Source of the DNA: an uncultured Clostridia bacterium
GTDB taxonomy: Bacteria; Bacillota; Clostridia; TANB77; CAG-508
Length of the DNA: 33,698 bases
NCBI GenBank assembly: GCA_944388705.1
Contig: CALXJU010000017.1
Coordinates: 1 to 33,698, forward strand
Direction of reading: 5' to 3'
A model generated the notes under the pieces. It had not been told where the DNA came from. It worked only from the letters and a program-made list of their open reading frames with translations, and made no database searches. Of this stretch, positions 8,224 through 17,164 are shown piece by piece (the first letter of the stretch is position 1; every line of letters starts with the position of its first letter). Both the position numbers and the translations under genes were made by a program.

Positions 8224-9135
8224 ATGCCAACAAAAACAAAAGAAATAAATGAAGAAAAAGTTAAGCCAGCAAAAAAAGAAACAGTAAAAAAAGAAGAAAA
8301 AAAGGCAACAAAAAAAGCAAGTGCTTCAACAACTAAAGTAGCTACTAAAAAGTCAACTACAGCAAAAAAAGCTACTACTACCAAAAAAACTACAACTAAA
8401 AAAGCTTCAACAGCAAAAACTGTAGCAAAGAAAACAACAAAAAAAGTTGCAGTAAAAAGGGAGAAACCAGTTGCAGAAGTTGTAGAATATTATGACTTGC
8501 CTTATAGATATAATGAAACAATTGTAAAAATTTTATACCAAACACCAGATACTTTATTTGTATATTGGGATATATCTGACAAAGATAGAGAAAATTATAT
8601 AGCTGAATATGGAGAAAACTTCTTTAATATAACAAGACCTGTTTTAATAGTACATAATGACACAATGAATTATAGTTTTGAAGTTCCTATAAATGATTTT
8701 GCAAATAGTTGGTATTTACATATAAATGACAGTAAATGTAACTATAGAGTGGAATTAGGTAGACGTCCTAATTATTATAATGAAGAAGCAACAAAAGAAA
8801 TTCAAGAAAATATTCATACAGATTATATATATGTATCTGATTCAAATAAAATAGAATCACCAAATGATAGAGTACTATTTTCAACAAACGAAAATAATAC
8901 AATAAAATTCAGAAACATAAAAAATCATCATGAAATATCTAAATCATTATATGACATAGTTAAAAATTTACCAGCTATGAGAAAAGTAGAAAATATACCA
9001 TATATAAAAGAAGAACTATTTGAAAAATTATATACAGGATTATACCAAAGTGAAGATATCTCATTATTTGAAAGAATTTCAAACCCAACATCAGGAGGAA
9101 ATCCTTCATCAGGAAGTATACCAGTTAAATTTTAA
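8224..9135 (+). CDS. DUF4912 protein with lysine/threonine/alanine-rich tail
   Basis: Residues 1-80 of 303 are an almost pure K/A/T/E tail with repeated TKK and AKK blocks, like histone H1 or HU C-tails. The remainder (from about residue 90, VEYYDLPYRYNETIVKILYQ) is a DUF4912 domain with its LFVYWDIS core and an ELGRRPNYY segment. The C-terminus is Ser/Gly/Pro-rich. The gene lies 67 bases upstream of a GH57/DUF1957 enzyme gene. From my knowledge of the family, DUF4912 genes often accompany this enzyme, which suggests a role in storage-glucan metabolism, but the function is unknown. A basic tail could bind nucleic acid or an acidic polymer. GGAGG precedes the start. Confidence 0.8.
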   Translation: MPTKTKEINEEKVKPAKKETVKKEEKKATKKASASTTKVATKKSTTAKKATTTKKTTTKKASTAKTVAKKTTKKVAVKREKPVAEVVEYYDLPYRYNETIVKILYQTPDTLFVYWDISDKDRENYIAEYGENFFNITRPVLIVHNDTMNYSFEVPINDFANSWYLHINDSKCNYRVELGRRPNYYNEEATKEIQENIHTDYIYVSDSNKIESPNDRVLFSTNENNTIKFRNIKNHHEISKSLYDIVKNLPAMRKVENIPYIKEELFEKLYTGLYQSEDISLFERISNPTSGGNPSSGSIPVKF

Positions 9136-9144
9136 AAAATTAAT

Positions 9145-9184
9145 ATGTCGTAGGACTATTACTTCCCCTACGACATTATTTTAA
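9145..9184 (+). terminator. Hairpin between the DUF4912 and GH57 genes
   Basis: ATGTCGTAGG (9145-9154) pairs perfectly with CCTACGACAT (9167-9176) around 12 bases, followed by TATTTTAAT. The T-tract is weak, so partial termination or processing that sets the ratio of the two proteins is more likely than complete termination. Confidence 0.55.
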
Positions 9185-9202
9185 TAAAGGAGAACTAATA
9201 AA

Positions 9203-10786
9203 ATGCAGAAAAAAGGATATGTAAGTTTCGTATTACATGCACATCTTCCATTTATTCATCATCCTGAAAGTGATGATTATTTAGAAGAATCATGGTTATA
9301 TGAAGCAATCTCAGAAACATATATACCACTATTACACAATTTTCAAAAACTAGTAGATGAAGGAGTAAATTTTAGAATTACAATGTCTATGACTCCACCT
9401 CTACTTTCAATGTTAGATAATAAATTATTACAACAAAAATATATTAGATATTTAGAACAACTTATAGAATTATCAGAAAAAGAAATTAAAAGAACAGCTT
9501 ATGACCAAAGATTAAATAAATTATCTCATTATTATTATGATAGATACTCAAGTGATTTGCACTTTTTTAGAGATGAATGTAAATGTAATTTAATAGAAAA
9601 ATTCAAACACTTCCAAGATATTGGTGTATTAGAAATAATCACATGTGGTGCAACACATGGATATTTTCCAATATTATATGTTACAGAACAAACAATTAGA
9701 GCACAAATTGCAGTAGGTGTTCAAACATATGAAAGATACTTCGGAAAAAAACCACGTGGAATATGGCTTCCTGAATGTGGATATGTTCCAGAAGCTGATA
9801 AATATTTAAGAGAATTTGGCATAGATTATGCAATTGTAGAATCACATGGAATTTTATATGCTGACCCTACTCCTATATATGGAACATATGCACCAATAGT
9901 TTCACCAGAAGGACTTGTTACATTTGGACGTGATATTCCATCTTCTCAACAAGTATGGAGTTCAATTGATGGATATCCTGGAGATTTCAATTATAGAGAA
10001 TTTTACCGTGATATTGGATATGAAGCTGATTATGATTATATTAAACCATATATTGCACATAATGGTGTTCGTGTTCATACAGGAATAAAATATTATAGAA
10101 TTACTGGAAAAACCGAATTTAAAGATTATTATAATGTACAATGGGCTAAAGATTCAGCAGAAAGACAAGCAGGACATTTCTTAGATTCAAGAACTCAACA
10201 AATAAATAATGTTGCAGATTATATGGAAGTTCCACCAATCATTCTATGTCCTTATGATGCAGAATTATATGGTCATTGGTGGTATGAAGGGCCTTATTGG
10301 TTATATATATTATTTAAAAAGATTTATTATGATGATTGTAATTTTGAGTTAATTACTCCATCAGAATATATTGATAAATATCCAAATATACAAGTATCTT
10401 CACCTTGTCGTTCAAGCTGGGGTGCAAATGGATATAGTGGAGTATGGTTAAATCCTACAAATGACTATGCTCATCGTCACTTACATAAAGCTGGTGATAG
10501 AATGGTTGAACTTGCACATTCTTTCCCTAATGCTGATGGAATTATAAAAGAAGCTTTAAATCAAGCTGCTCGCGAACTTCTACTTGCACAAAGTAGTGAC
10601 TGGTTATTTATCATTACAAATGGTACTATGGTTGATTATGCTAAAAAACGTATTAAAGACCACATTGGTCGTTTTACAAAATTGTATTACCAAATAAAAG
10701 ATAATAAAATTGATGAAACTTTCTTAAAAGATATTCAAGAAAAGGATTGTGTATTTCCAGATATTGATTATCATATTTATAATTAA
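9203..10786 (+). CDS. GH57 glucan-branching-type enzyme (DUF1957)
   Basis: All five GH57 regions are visible in 527 residues: HAHLPF (12-17), GATHGYFPIL (149-158), GIWLPECGY with the likely nucleophile Glu191, PYDAELYGHWWYEG with the likely acid Asp352, and SSWGANGYSGVWLN (404-417). Family members with the DUF1957 region are mostly 1,4-alpha-glucan branching enzymes, so a cytosolic role in glycogen-like polymer synthesis is likely; alpha-amylase-type activity cannot be excluded. It probably forms a functional pair with the DUF4912 gene just upstream. An AAAGGAG site precedes the ATG. The stop codon is followed four bases later by copy 2 of the structured element. Confidence 0.85.
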   Translation: MQKKGYVSFVLHAHLPFIHHPESDDYLEESWLYEAISETYIPLLHNFQKLVDEGVNFRITMSMTPPLLSMLDNKLLQQKYIRYLEQLIELSEKEIKRTAYDQRLNKLSHYYYDRYSSDLHFFRDECKCNLIEKFKHFQDIGVLEIITCGATHGYFPILYVTEQTIRAQIAVGVQTYERYFGKKPRGIWLPECGYVPEADKYLREFGIDYAIVESHGILYADPTPIYGTYAPIVSPEGLVTFGRDIPSSQQVWSSIDGYPGDFNYREFYRDIGYEADYDYIKPYIAHNGVRVHTGIKYYRITGKTEFKDYYNVQWAKDSAERQAGHFLDSRTQQINNVADYMEVPPIILCPYDAELYGHWWYEGPYWLYILFKKIYYDDCNFELITPSEYIDKYPNIQVSSPCRSSWGANGYSGVWLNPTNDYAHRHLHKAGDRMVELAHSFPNADGIIKEALNQAARELLLAQSSDWLFIITNGTMVDYAKKRIKDHIGRFTKLYYQIKDNKIDETFLKDIQEKDCVFPDIDYHIYN

Positions 10787-10790
10787 CGCT

Positions 10791-11016
10791 AAAGTAGACG
10801 GTTCTGTTTGTAAGAGTGCCGTCCTTTTTAGTGTATTTTAAAATTTTAAATATAATTAAAAGTTTATATATTACTATGTAATAAGGTCAAGACCCCCGAC
10901 GAAGACCCAGAATATGGTTTGACCATGGAATAGTAATATATAAACTTTTAATTTAAGTTAAACACATAAAGTTCACTAAAAAGGACCTCTCTCTTACAAA
11001 CAGAACTGTCCACTTT
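10791..11016 (+). ncRNA. Repeated structured element, copy 2 (nested long hairpin)
   Basis: The outer stem pairs 10791-10816 with 10991-11016, then, after a four-by-four internal loop, 10821-10833 with 10974-10986. The inner stem pairs 10854-10876 with 10931-10953, 23 bp and perfect. The 54-nt apex (10877-10930) matches copy 1 except at three positions, including GGTCAAGACCCCCGACGAAG. The inner stem differs from copy 1 at three positions and every difference is matched on the opposite arm. The linker TAAACACATA after the inner stem is also shared. The outer stem is unrelated in sequence to copy 1. It ends in a T-rich stretch, so it could terminate transcription of the GH57 gene. Confidence 0.6.
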
Positions 11017-11107
11017 TTAACATTTTTATTTTTTTTGAATATTATAAATTGTATAAAATTTAAATTTTTCGTAGATACTATACAAAATGACATGAAAGGA
11101 AGTTATT

Positions 11108-11965
11108 ATGAATTCATTATGTATAAAAACGAATGATGATAATACTTTAAAGTATTTACAAAATGAGTTTTCTGAATTTAATATGTTAAATGTTTCATTT
11201 TCTTGTAATGAATTCAAATTATATAAAAATATAATAATTCACTATAAAGGTATTGATACAGAACTTTTTTATACTAAACTTGCAACCATTTTATCTTATC
11301 TTGTTATAGATAATTTTGAAGAAAATATAATAAAAAATATTATAATAAGCAATTATTTTTATTTTGATAAAGCTGAAATATCCAATATCATAGAACTATG
11401 TAGTGAAAATCTTTGTGATGATGAATTTTCTTTATCAAACAGGCAACTTTGTTTATTCAATGCTTTTTATGATTATATTACAACTCATCATTCTATAGTA
11501 CTAACTGGCTTTATTAATTTTAGATTATATGAATATAGAAATCTGTTAAACAATTTAGTAGATTTTTCAGTTAATGAATTCATTATTGAAAGAGAATATT
11601 TAGAATTTATATCTCTTGTAAAATTATATGTCAATTCTCAACCATGTAATTATGGAACTGTCCATATTATTTGTTTTGATTTTGATACTATTTTACTTAA
11701 TGAAAATCTTGAAAATATAGAAATTAACAGAAATACTTTAAATGCTAAATATCTATCAGATGTTACTTTTTCTGATAATGACTATATTTTAAATACTTTG
11801 CTTAATTTATTACCAAGTAAAATCTTTTTACATGTAAAATCTCTTTCTTTAAATTCGGAATTTGCTAATACATTAAAATTAATTTTTGAAGACCGTTTGC
11901 AAATCTGTTCTGATTGTAATATTTGCAATCTATATAAAAATATTAGTATAAATCACAAAAAGTAG
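11108..11965 (+). CDS. ytxC: Putative sporulation protein YtxC
   Basis: This 285-residue protein has no membrane segment. The central and C-terminal part fits the YtxC family: HSIVLTGFINFRLYEYRNLL, then FIIEREYLEFISLVKLYV, then the GTVHIICFDFD segment. YtxC genes are confined to spore-forming Firmicutes and their molecular role is unknown, so the gene mainly indicates a sporulating lineage. A GAAAGGAAG site precedes the ATG. The extreme C-terminus contains CSDCNICNLY, three closely spaced cysteines that might bind metal; this is speculative. Confidence 0.75.
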   Translation: MNSLCIKTNDDNTLKYLQNEFSEFNMLNVSFSCNEFKLYKNIIIHYKGIDTELFYTKLATILSYLVIDNFEENIIKNIIISNYFYFDKAEISNIIELCSENLCDDEFSLSNRQLCLFNAFYDYITTHHSIVLTGFINFRLYEYRNLLNNLVDFSVNEFIIEREYLEFISLVKLYVNSQPCNYGTVHIICFDFDTILLNENLENIEINRNTLNAKYLSDVTFSDNDYILNTLLNLLPSKIFLHVKSLSLNSEFANTLKLIFEDRLQICSDCNICNLYKNISINHKK

Positions 11966-11997
11966 CTTCATATTTAGTTATATAAAGCTACTTTTTT
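11957..11997 (+). terminator. Intrinsic terminator of ytxC
   Basis: AGTAGCTT (11961-11968) pairs with AAGCTACT (11985-11992) and a run of T follows. The stem includes the TAG stop codon. Confidence 0.8.
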
Positions 11998-12032
11998 ATT
12001 AAAAACCTTTTTATAATTATAAATTTTCAATT

Positions 12033-12312
12033 TTAGCAATAAAACTTTACTTCGTCTTCTCCGTATTTTTCCCTCCATTTTGAAACTATTTTTAAATAAT
12101 ATAATGGCACTATTTCAAGTAGTCTATTCAATTCTCTTTCTGGAATACGCCCGTTATTATTTGCTAAAATACAACCTCCTGCTTTTGTAAGCCAAATTTT
12201 AGTTGAGTTTGGAGTTGGCTTTCCTTTTGAAATATGAATATGTATAGGTTCACTATTTTCATTTGACCAAAAATAAATTTTATATCCGCATTATTTCTAA
12301 AATACTAGGCAA
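12033..12312 (-). pseudogene. DUF4160 protein, frameshifted
   Basis: Translated from a TTG at 12312, with AAGGAGG eight bases upstream, the frame reads PSILEIM and then hits a stop. Skipping one base (12288) gives the rest of a DUF4160 domain: GYKIYFWSNENSEPIHIHIS, KIWLTKAGGCILANNNGRIP and a C-terminal KWREKYGEDEVKFYC, ending at 12033. The whole would be about 92 residues, normal for the family. DUF4160 proteins are small, often sit beside an antitoxin-like gene and are suspected toxin-antitoxin components. The start overlaps the end of the upstream gene by eight bases, as in translationally coupled pairs. The extra base is the C of an in-frame CGG codon, so sequencing error, true inactivation and frameshift decoding are all possible. 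Confidence 0.7.
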
Positions 12313-12580
12313 ATTTAAGTCCTCCTTCTCTTGCATATTTAAAGAATAAATGAGCACCTTTTTCTACAGTCTCTCTAAATTCTTTTATCTCTTCATCTGT
12401 ATAATTTCCTTCTTTTTCTACTATTTCATAGCTTGGAAGTTCAAATACTACAGTATCAAAACCGTTTTCAGTTGGTCTTTCAAAGGAAACTCTTATATAT
12501 TCTTCTCCATTATCTTTTTTTCTAATATCTGAAAAAACTACAAGTGTTTCATCAGGATATTTTGCAAATTCATATACCAT
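12305..12580 (-). CDS. Small acidic protein paired with the DUF4160 gene
   Basis: The 91-residue protein is rich in Glu, with beta-strand-like halves (ETLVVFSDIRKKDNGEEYIR, then FDTVVFELPSYEIVEKEG) and a helical tail (TDEEIKEFRETVEKGAHLFF). I cannot name a family with confidence. Its overlap with the DUF4160 frame and its size suggest the partner or antitoxin of a two-gene module. An extended -10 promoter and an AAGGAG site lie upstream. Confidence 0.7.
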   Translation of the reverse strand: MVYEFAKYPDETLVVFSDIRKKDNGEEYIRVSFERPTENGFDTVVFELPSYEIVEKEGNYTDEEIKEFRETVEKGAHLFFKYAREGGLKFA

Positions 12581-12621
12581 TACTATTACACTCCTTATAT
12601 TTTTATTAGTAATACATTATT

Positions 12622-12630
12622 ATTATATCA
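12622..12630 (-). promoter_or_regulatory. Extended -10 promoter of the DUF4160 module
   Basis: The minus strand reads TGATATAAT about 40 bases upstream of the 12580 start, an extended -10 element without a clear -35. The same TGATATAAT element, with ATGATATAATAATG around it, lies upstream of the DUF2281 gene at 18854. Confidence 0.5.
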
Positions 12631-12684
12631 TAAATTGTAAAAAATTACTATATCTTTCATTATAATTTTACAATTCTAGTATTT

Positions 12685-14256
12685 TTATACTCTTAACTTA
12701 AATGTTTTAGGTGCTAACCTATATGCTAATATTAGTGATATTATACAATATACACTAGCAAATATTATTGTTGCAATCCCAAAATATGTTGTTGGCAATT
12801 TTACTTTCATCATATAATAACATACAAAATAAGTTAATAAATTTACTACTGAATATGTACTGCTTTTTGTTTCACTTGCTGCATTATATGGTTGTAATAA
12901 ATAATACATTACCAAATGATGTATTGAGAAAAATACACTCATTGATATTATAGATACAAATATTATTAAATAATCAAGATTATTTGTTGTTCCTCCTGTA
13001 AAATACAATAACAATGATAACCCTATTCCAACTAAAATTGCTGGAATTGCATTAATAAATACTACACTCTTTATTCTTTCTTTAAATAAACTTAATATTG
13101 CTTTCGGACTTCTAAAAAAAGCATATGTAAGCATACTATGGTCACAATTCATAAACATTGATTGTGTAACAGTTTGCCCTCTATTTATTAAATACATTAT
13201 AAATACGAAATATGGTAAAGATGACATTAACATTTCATTTGTTTTAGTTCTTAATTCTTCATTTATTTGTGTAAAAAATATCATCCCTATTATAATAAAT
13301 ATTATAATATATGATAGCCATTTTACTGATTTACTTAAAATCTTACTATGTCTTTTTATAAATATTTCATTAAAATATGCATATCCTTTTTTATTACTTG
13401 TTGTTTCTGGTGTTATTTCTATTTGATTTAACACTGTTTCTCTTGCAATTTTTTCTGCATTTTTTTGAGTGTTCATACTTGAACTTGTTAGTATTTTTTT
13501 ATACATTTCTCTATATTTATCAAATTTATTAATAAATATAATTCCAAAAATTGCTCCAATTATACTGATTAATGCTATTACTGTAAATATAAAAGGTGTT
13601 ATAGATAATCCCAGATATGGTAATAGATATGCTAATATTAGACATGTAAATACTATTCCCCATACAAATTTAACTGGTGTATTTTCATTTACAACTATAT
13701 TGTTTTTTTCATAGCTTTTTAAATTATATGCGCCTACTAATATTTTTGCACTTGCTATGAAAAATGGCATTATTATACATGATAATAAATTTACACCTGC
13801 CATTCTTCCAAAAATTATTATAAATGGCATAAATCCTATTATTACTTTTAATATTGAATACCAATAATTTGATAATGTATATTGTTTTGCATTCATTCTC
13901 ATTAGAAACATTGCATAATATTTATCTTTTGTTGGATTAAACATATATGTGTTCATAAATGCCCCGCCTATTGTTAAAAATAACATTATATTAAAAAAGT
14001 TATTTATCATATTAGTTTTGTATAAACTTAATGGTGCTACGAGCATTAATAAAATATATACTAATTTCCAAATAAATATTGAGATTATTTCTAATATTGC
14101 ACTTATTATATTAGCAAATATTTTTATTCCTCTATTTTGATATAAACTATTTGGTAAGATTTTTCTTATTATTGGCAATTGTTTTATAGCATAAATTATT
14201 GTATTTACTTTATATGTATTTCGTAATTTGAAGGATAATATAAATGTTTTAAACAT
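12685..14256 (-). CDS. ABC exporter membrane subunit
   Basis: The 523-residue protein has about ten to twelve hydrophobic segments grouped in two halves, separated by a polar stretch near residues 245-300. It resembles large uncharacterised ABC-2-type permeases of Firmicutes rather than any named transporter. The start overlaps the end of the ATPase gene by eight bases and has AAAGGAGGAG in front, so the two are translated together and form one exporter. The substrate is unknown. Confidence 0.75.
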   Translation of the reverse strand: MFKTFILSFKLRNTYKVNTIIYAIKQLPIIRKILPNSLYQNRGIKIFANIISAILEIISIFIWKLVYILLMLVAPLSLYKTNMINNFFNIMLFLTIGGAFMNTYMFNPTKDKYYAMFLMRMNAKQYTLSNYWYSILKVIIGFMPFIIIFGRMAGVNLLSCIIMPFFIASAKILVGAYNLKSYEKNNIVVNENTPVKFVWGIVFTCLILAYLLPYLGLSITPFIFTVIALISIIGAIFGIIFINKFDKYREMYKKILTSSSMNTQKNAEKIARETVLNQIEITPETTSNKKGYAYFNEIFIKRHSKILSKSVKWLSYIIIFIIIGMIFFTQINEELRTKTNEMLMSSLPYFVFIMYLINRGQTVTQSMFMNCDHSMLTYAFFRSPKAILSLFKERIKSVVFINAIPAILVGIGLSLLLYFTGGTTNNLDYLIIFVSIISMSVFFSIHHLVMYYLLQPYNAASETKSSTYSVVNLLTYFVCYYMMKVKLPTTYFGIATIIFASVYCIISLILAYRLAPKTFKLRV

Positions 14257-14956
14257 TGTTCTCCTCCTTTAATGCCGATATTATTTTGTCTTTTAATTCA
14301 TTTTCTGTTAAATTTTCTTTGTCTATTTTTTCTAAGATTCCATGATTTAATAATACTATCTCATCACATAAGCTTAATGCTAATTCCATAATATGTGTTG
14401 AAAATATTATTATGTGGTCTTTTTTTATGCTTTTTAGCATCTGTTTCATTTCTTCTGCTACTACTACATCTAATGATGTTAATGGCTCATCTAGTAATAA
14501 TATATTAGGGTTTGCAATTATGTTTACTAACATTTGCATTTTATTTTTCATTCCATGTGAATAGTCTTTTAATAATTTATCTCTATCTTCTTTTTGAATT
14601 TTCATAAAGTCAAAATATTCATCAATTGTTTTTGGTTCTTGTATTGTTTTTTGATTTATTTCTAAAAAGAATTTTAAGAATTCTCTTCCTGTTAAAAATT
14701 CTGGTACTGTTGGAGTTGATAATACATATCCAATATCATCTATTTTTACTTTTCTTTGTTTTTCATTTTCTTCTATTATAAATTCTCCTGAATCTATTTT
14801 GATATCATCATTTAAGCAATTGAAAAATGTAGTTTTTCCTGCTCCATTTCTTCCTAATAATCCATAGATTTTTCCTTTTTCAAATTCAAAGTTTATTCCT
14901 TTTAATACTTCTTTTTTCTCAAAATTTTTTGTTACATTTTTTACTATTAGTTTCAC
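14249..14956 (-). CDS. ABC transporter ATPase
   Basis: This 235-residue nucleotide-binding subunit has Walker A GRNGAGKTT (35-43), signature YSHGMKNKM, Walker B LLLDEPLTSLD and the switch His in FSTHIMELA. The signature is SHG rather than SGG, as in many YxlF/EcsA-like exporter ATPases. It starts with GTG, supported by GGAGG seven bases upstream. It pairs with the overlapping membrane subunit encoded downstream. Confidence 0.9.
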   Translation of the reverse strand: MKLIVKNVTKNFEKKEVLKGINFEFEKGKIYGLLGRNGAGKTTFFNCLNDDIKIDSGEFIIEENEKQRKVKIDDIGYVLSTPTVPEFLTGREFLKFFLEINQKTIQEPKTIDEYFDFMKIQKEDRDKLLKDYSHGMKNKMQMLVNIIANPNILLLDEPLTSLDVVVAEEMKQMLKSIKKDHIIIFSTHIMELALSLCDEIVLLNHGILEKIDKENLTENELKDKIISALKEENNV

Positions 14957-15008
14957 TTTATTCCTCCTTTTTTATATTCGCTTTTTATTTTAACATATAA
15001 TATAGAAA

Positions 15009-15032
15009 AAGAATAGCTTTTATGCTATTCTT
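15009..15032 (-). terminator. Terminator of the transglycosylase gene
   Basis: AAGAATAGC (15009-15017) pairs with GCTATTCTT (15024-15032). On the minus strand the hairpin contains the TAG stop codon and ends in CTTTTTC. Confidence 0.75.
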
Positions 15033-15729
15033 CTTCTAAAATTTTATCAGCTTCTTCTTGTGTTAAATATTTATATTTTATCATTTTATTTATTACTTGT
15101 TTTTGTCTTTGTTTTGCTAATTCTGGATTCTTAGTTGGTGAATATGCTGATGGTGCATTTGGAATTCCTGCAAGTAATATACATTCACTATCTGTCATAT
15201 CTTTTGGCTCTTTTCCAAAATATCCTTGTGATGCTTCTTTTACTGTATAATATCCATCTCCAAAATAACTAGTATTTAAATATAATTCTAATATAAAATC
15301 TTTTTCATATCTTTTTTCTATTTCAAATGCCATAAATACTTCTGCAATTTTTCTTTCTATTTTCTTTTCTTGTGTAAAATATATGTTTTTTGATAATTGT
15401 TGTGTTATTGTACTTCCTCCTTCTACAAAACTCATTGCTTTTATATCATTTATTGCTGCTCTTCCTATTGCAATTATATCTATTCCTCCATGGTCATAAA
15501 ATCTATGGTCTTCTACTGATATTACTGCATTTATATACATTTGTGGTAATTCTGAGATTTTTGTATAATTTTCTTTGCTTTGTATTTCTTTTACTTTATC
15601 TTCTATTGACATTTCTTCTATTGCTGTTTTATACATATTGTATCCATTTCCTATATAAAGTAGAGCTATACTTGTTAATATCAATAATAGTATAAATAAT
15701 ATTTTAATTATTATTTTTATAACTTTCAT
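15025..15729 (-). CDS. Monofunctional peptidoglycan transglycosylase (GT51)
   Basis: The protein polymerises lipid II into glycan strands at the outer face of the membrane. A membrane anchor (about residues 5-27) precedes one GT51 domain. Numbered from the TTG at 15738, it shows VEDHRFYDHGG (catalytic Glu76), GGSTITQQLSKN (107-118), RKIAEVFMAFEIEKRY (129-144, second Glu133) and ELYLNTSYFGDG. No transpeptidase domain follows and the protein ends shortly after the fold, so it is an MtgA/MGT-type enzyme, not a bifunctional PBP. I chose the ATG at 15729; the TTG three codons upstream is the alternative. It lies between two ABC-transporter operons. Confidence 0.85.
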   Translation of the reverse strand: MKVIKIIIKILFILLLILTSIALLYIGNGYNMYKTAIEEMSIEDKVKEIQSKENYTKISELPQMYINAVISVEDHRFYDHGGIDIIAIGRAAINDIKAMSFVEGGSTITQQLSKNIYFTQEKKIERKIAEVFMAFEIEKRYEKDFILELYLNTSYFGDGYYTVKEASQGYFGKEPKDMTDSECILLAGIPNAPSAYSPTKNPELAKQRQKQVINKMIKYKYLTQEEADKILEEE

Positions 15730-15824
15730 TTTTCTCAACTCTCTTTCTATATTTAGTATACAATATTTTTCGACATTTTGCCATTGATTTTTGTTACATA
15801 ATTCTTACATTTTTGTCATAATTA

Positions 15825-15848
15825 AAGAGTACATTTTCATGTACTCTT
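15825..15848 (-). terminator. Terminator-like hairpin
   Basis: AAGAGTACAT (15825-15834) pairs perfectly with ATGTACTCTT (15839-15848) around four bases, seven bases after the stop codon at 15855. The T-tract is short, so strength is uncertain. Confidence 0.6.
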
Positions 15849-15854
15849 AACTTA

Positions 15855-16430
15855 TTATTCATAATTTCTTGTAACTTGATATTCTATATGGTCTTCTGTT
15901 TCAGCTATTCCAACCATAACTCCACTTCCATTTACTGCTTTTTGTTTTTCTTCTTTTAATTCTTCCGCTTTATTTATTAATTCTGTAATTTGTTCATCTG
16001 TAAAATCATTTTTATTTGATTTTATTAATAATTTAAAATATTCTAATGCTTTTTCTTGTTTTCCACTTGCTATTTCATAATATACTGAAATTGTATGTAC
16101 TATATCGTTTTCAACATCTCCTGTATATTCTTCTGGTTTTACATAGCAATATATACCATCTTCTATCATATACCAATATAGCTGATCTTCTGATGTTGAA
16201 TTTGCATCTTCTTTTGCTGGATTTTCAAGTCCTCCATCCATTATTTCAGTATTAAATTTTGCTACTGCTGTATTAACATTTTCTTTTTCTATTGTTCCAT
16301 ATTCTGCTATCATATCATCTAGTTTTTGTTGCTGTTCTTTTAAATCTTTGTTTAAAAAATAGTTAACTCCAAAATAGATTCCTACACTTAATATTATAAG
16401 TACAAGTAATATAATTGTAGATTTTTTCAT
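15855..16430 (-). CDS. Membrane-anchored protein of unknown function
   Basis: The roughly 191-residue protein has a hydrophobic N-terminus (KKSTIILLVLIILSVGIYFG), then an acidic soluble part outside the membrane. A coiled stretch (KEQQQKLDDMIAEYGTIEKE) leads to a region with QLYWYMIEDGIYCYVKPEEY and a helical ELINKAEELKEEKQKAV segment. I do not recognise the family. The ATG at 16430 is the start because GGAGGGG lies six bases upstream. It follows the YtrA-type ABC operon by about 60 bases on the same strand and may be part of it, for example as an accessory lipid-side factor. Confidence 0.65.
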   Translation of the reverse strand: MKKSTIILLVLIILSVGIYFGVNYFLNKDLKEQQQKLDDMIAEYGTIEKENVNTAVAKFNTEIMDGGLENPAKEDANSTSEDQLYWYMIEDGIYCYVKPEEYTGDVENDIVHTISVYYEIASGKQEKALEYFKLLIKSNKNDFTDEQITELINKAEELKEEKQKAVNGSGVMVGIAETEDHIEYQVTRNYE

Positions 16431-16491
16431 ACATTCCCCTCCCAATAATTAATATAGATTATTTATATCATATTAATTATTAGTTGTCTAC

Positions 16492-17163
16492 TTATATTTC
16501 TTTTTTCATATAAATTTTGCAAGATAACTTATATGATAAGAAATACATTAATAGTATTACTGCAATTAATATATATGTTCCAAAGTTTTTAATAAATCCT
16601 AATATCTGATTTGTATCAAATTGAATACTTAGTCCTGCACTTGTTATTAAAAATACTAATCCTCCTATTAATGCTCCTATTAGTATAATTAGTACAAACA
16701 TCTGAATTCTACCTTTTTCTGCTCCCCATTTATATACACTTGGTATTTGTATAGCTTCTACTAAACTTATTCCAAATACTCCTCCTAGTACCATTGTTAA
16801 TATTGGCTCAATATCTGGTATTTCGCTATATACAATATAGTTTATTCCATATGTTGCAATTATTGAAACTATTGCTCCAATTATAATCATTCCAATTATT
16901 AATATATATTTTGCTTTTACCATTTCTTTTTTATCTGTAGGAAATGTTAATAAATATTTATCAGCTTTAGACATTTCATCATAACTAAATGTTGATAATC
17001 CTATCATTCCTATTGCTGTCATTAACATTATTGGCATAAATGTTAATGAACTTTTACTTGATACTCCTAAACCTATAAATACCACTATTATTATTAAAAG
17101 TGAAAATTTATAATGTGATAAATTTAATAAGTCTTTTACTATAAGTCCTTTTATTCCATTCAT
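16492..17163 (-). CDS. ABC-2 family transporter permease
   Basis: The 223-residue protein has six predicted membrane segments with the typical opening MNGIKGLIVKDLLNLSHYK and the conserved FSYDEMSKADKYLLTFPTDK(K/R)EMVKAKY segment of the BsaG/ABC2_membrane_2 group. It is the membrane part of the exporter whose ATPase gene ends one base upstream. An AAGGGGG site precedes the ATG. Exporters of this GntR-linked class often respond to cell-wall-active peptides; that role here is inference. Confidence 0.85.
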   Translation of the reverse strand: MNGIKGLIVKDLLNLSHYKFSLLIIIVVFIGLGVSSKSSLTFMPIMLMTAIGMIGLSTFSYDEMSKADKYLLTFPTDKKEMVKAKYILIIGMIIIGAIVSIIATYGINYIVYSEIPDIEPILTMVLGGVFGISLVEAIQIPSVYKWGAEKGRIQMFVLIILIGALIGGLVFLITSAGLSIQFDTNQILGFIKNFGTYILIAVILLMYFLSYKLSCKIYMKKEI

Positions 17164-17164
17164 T

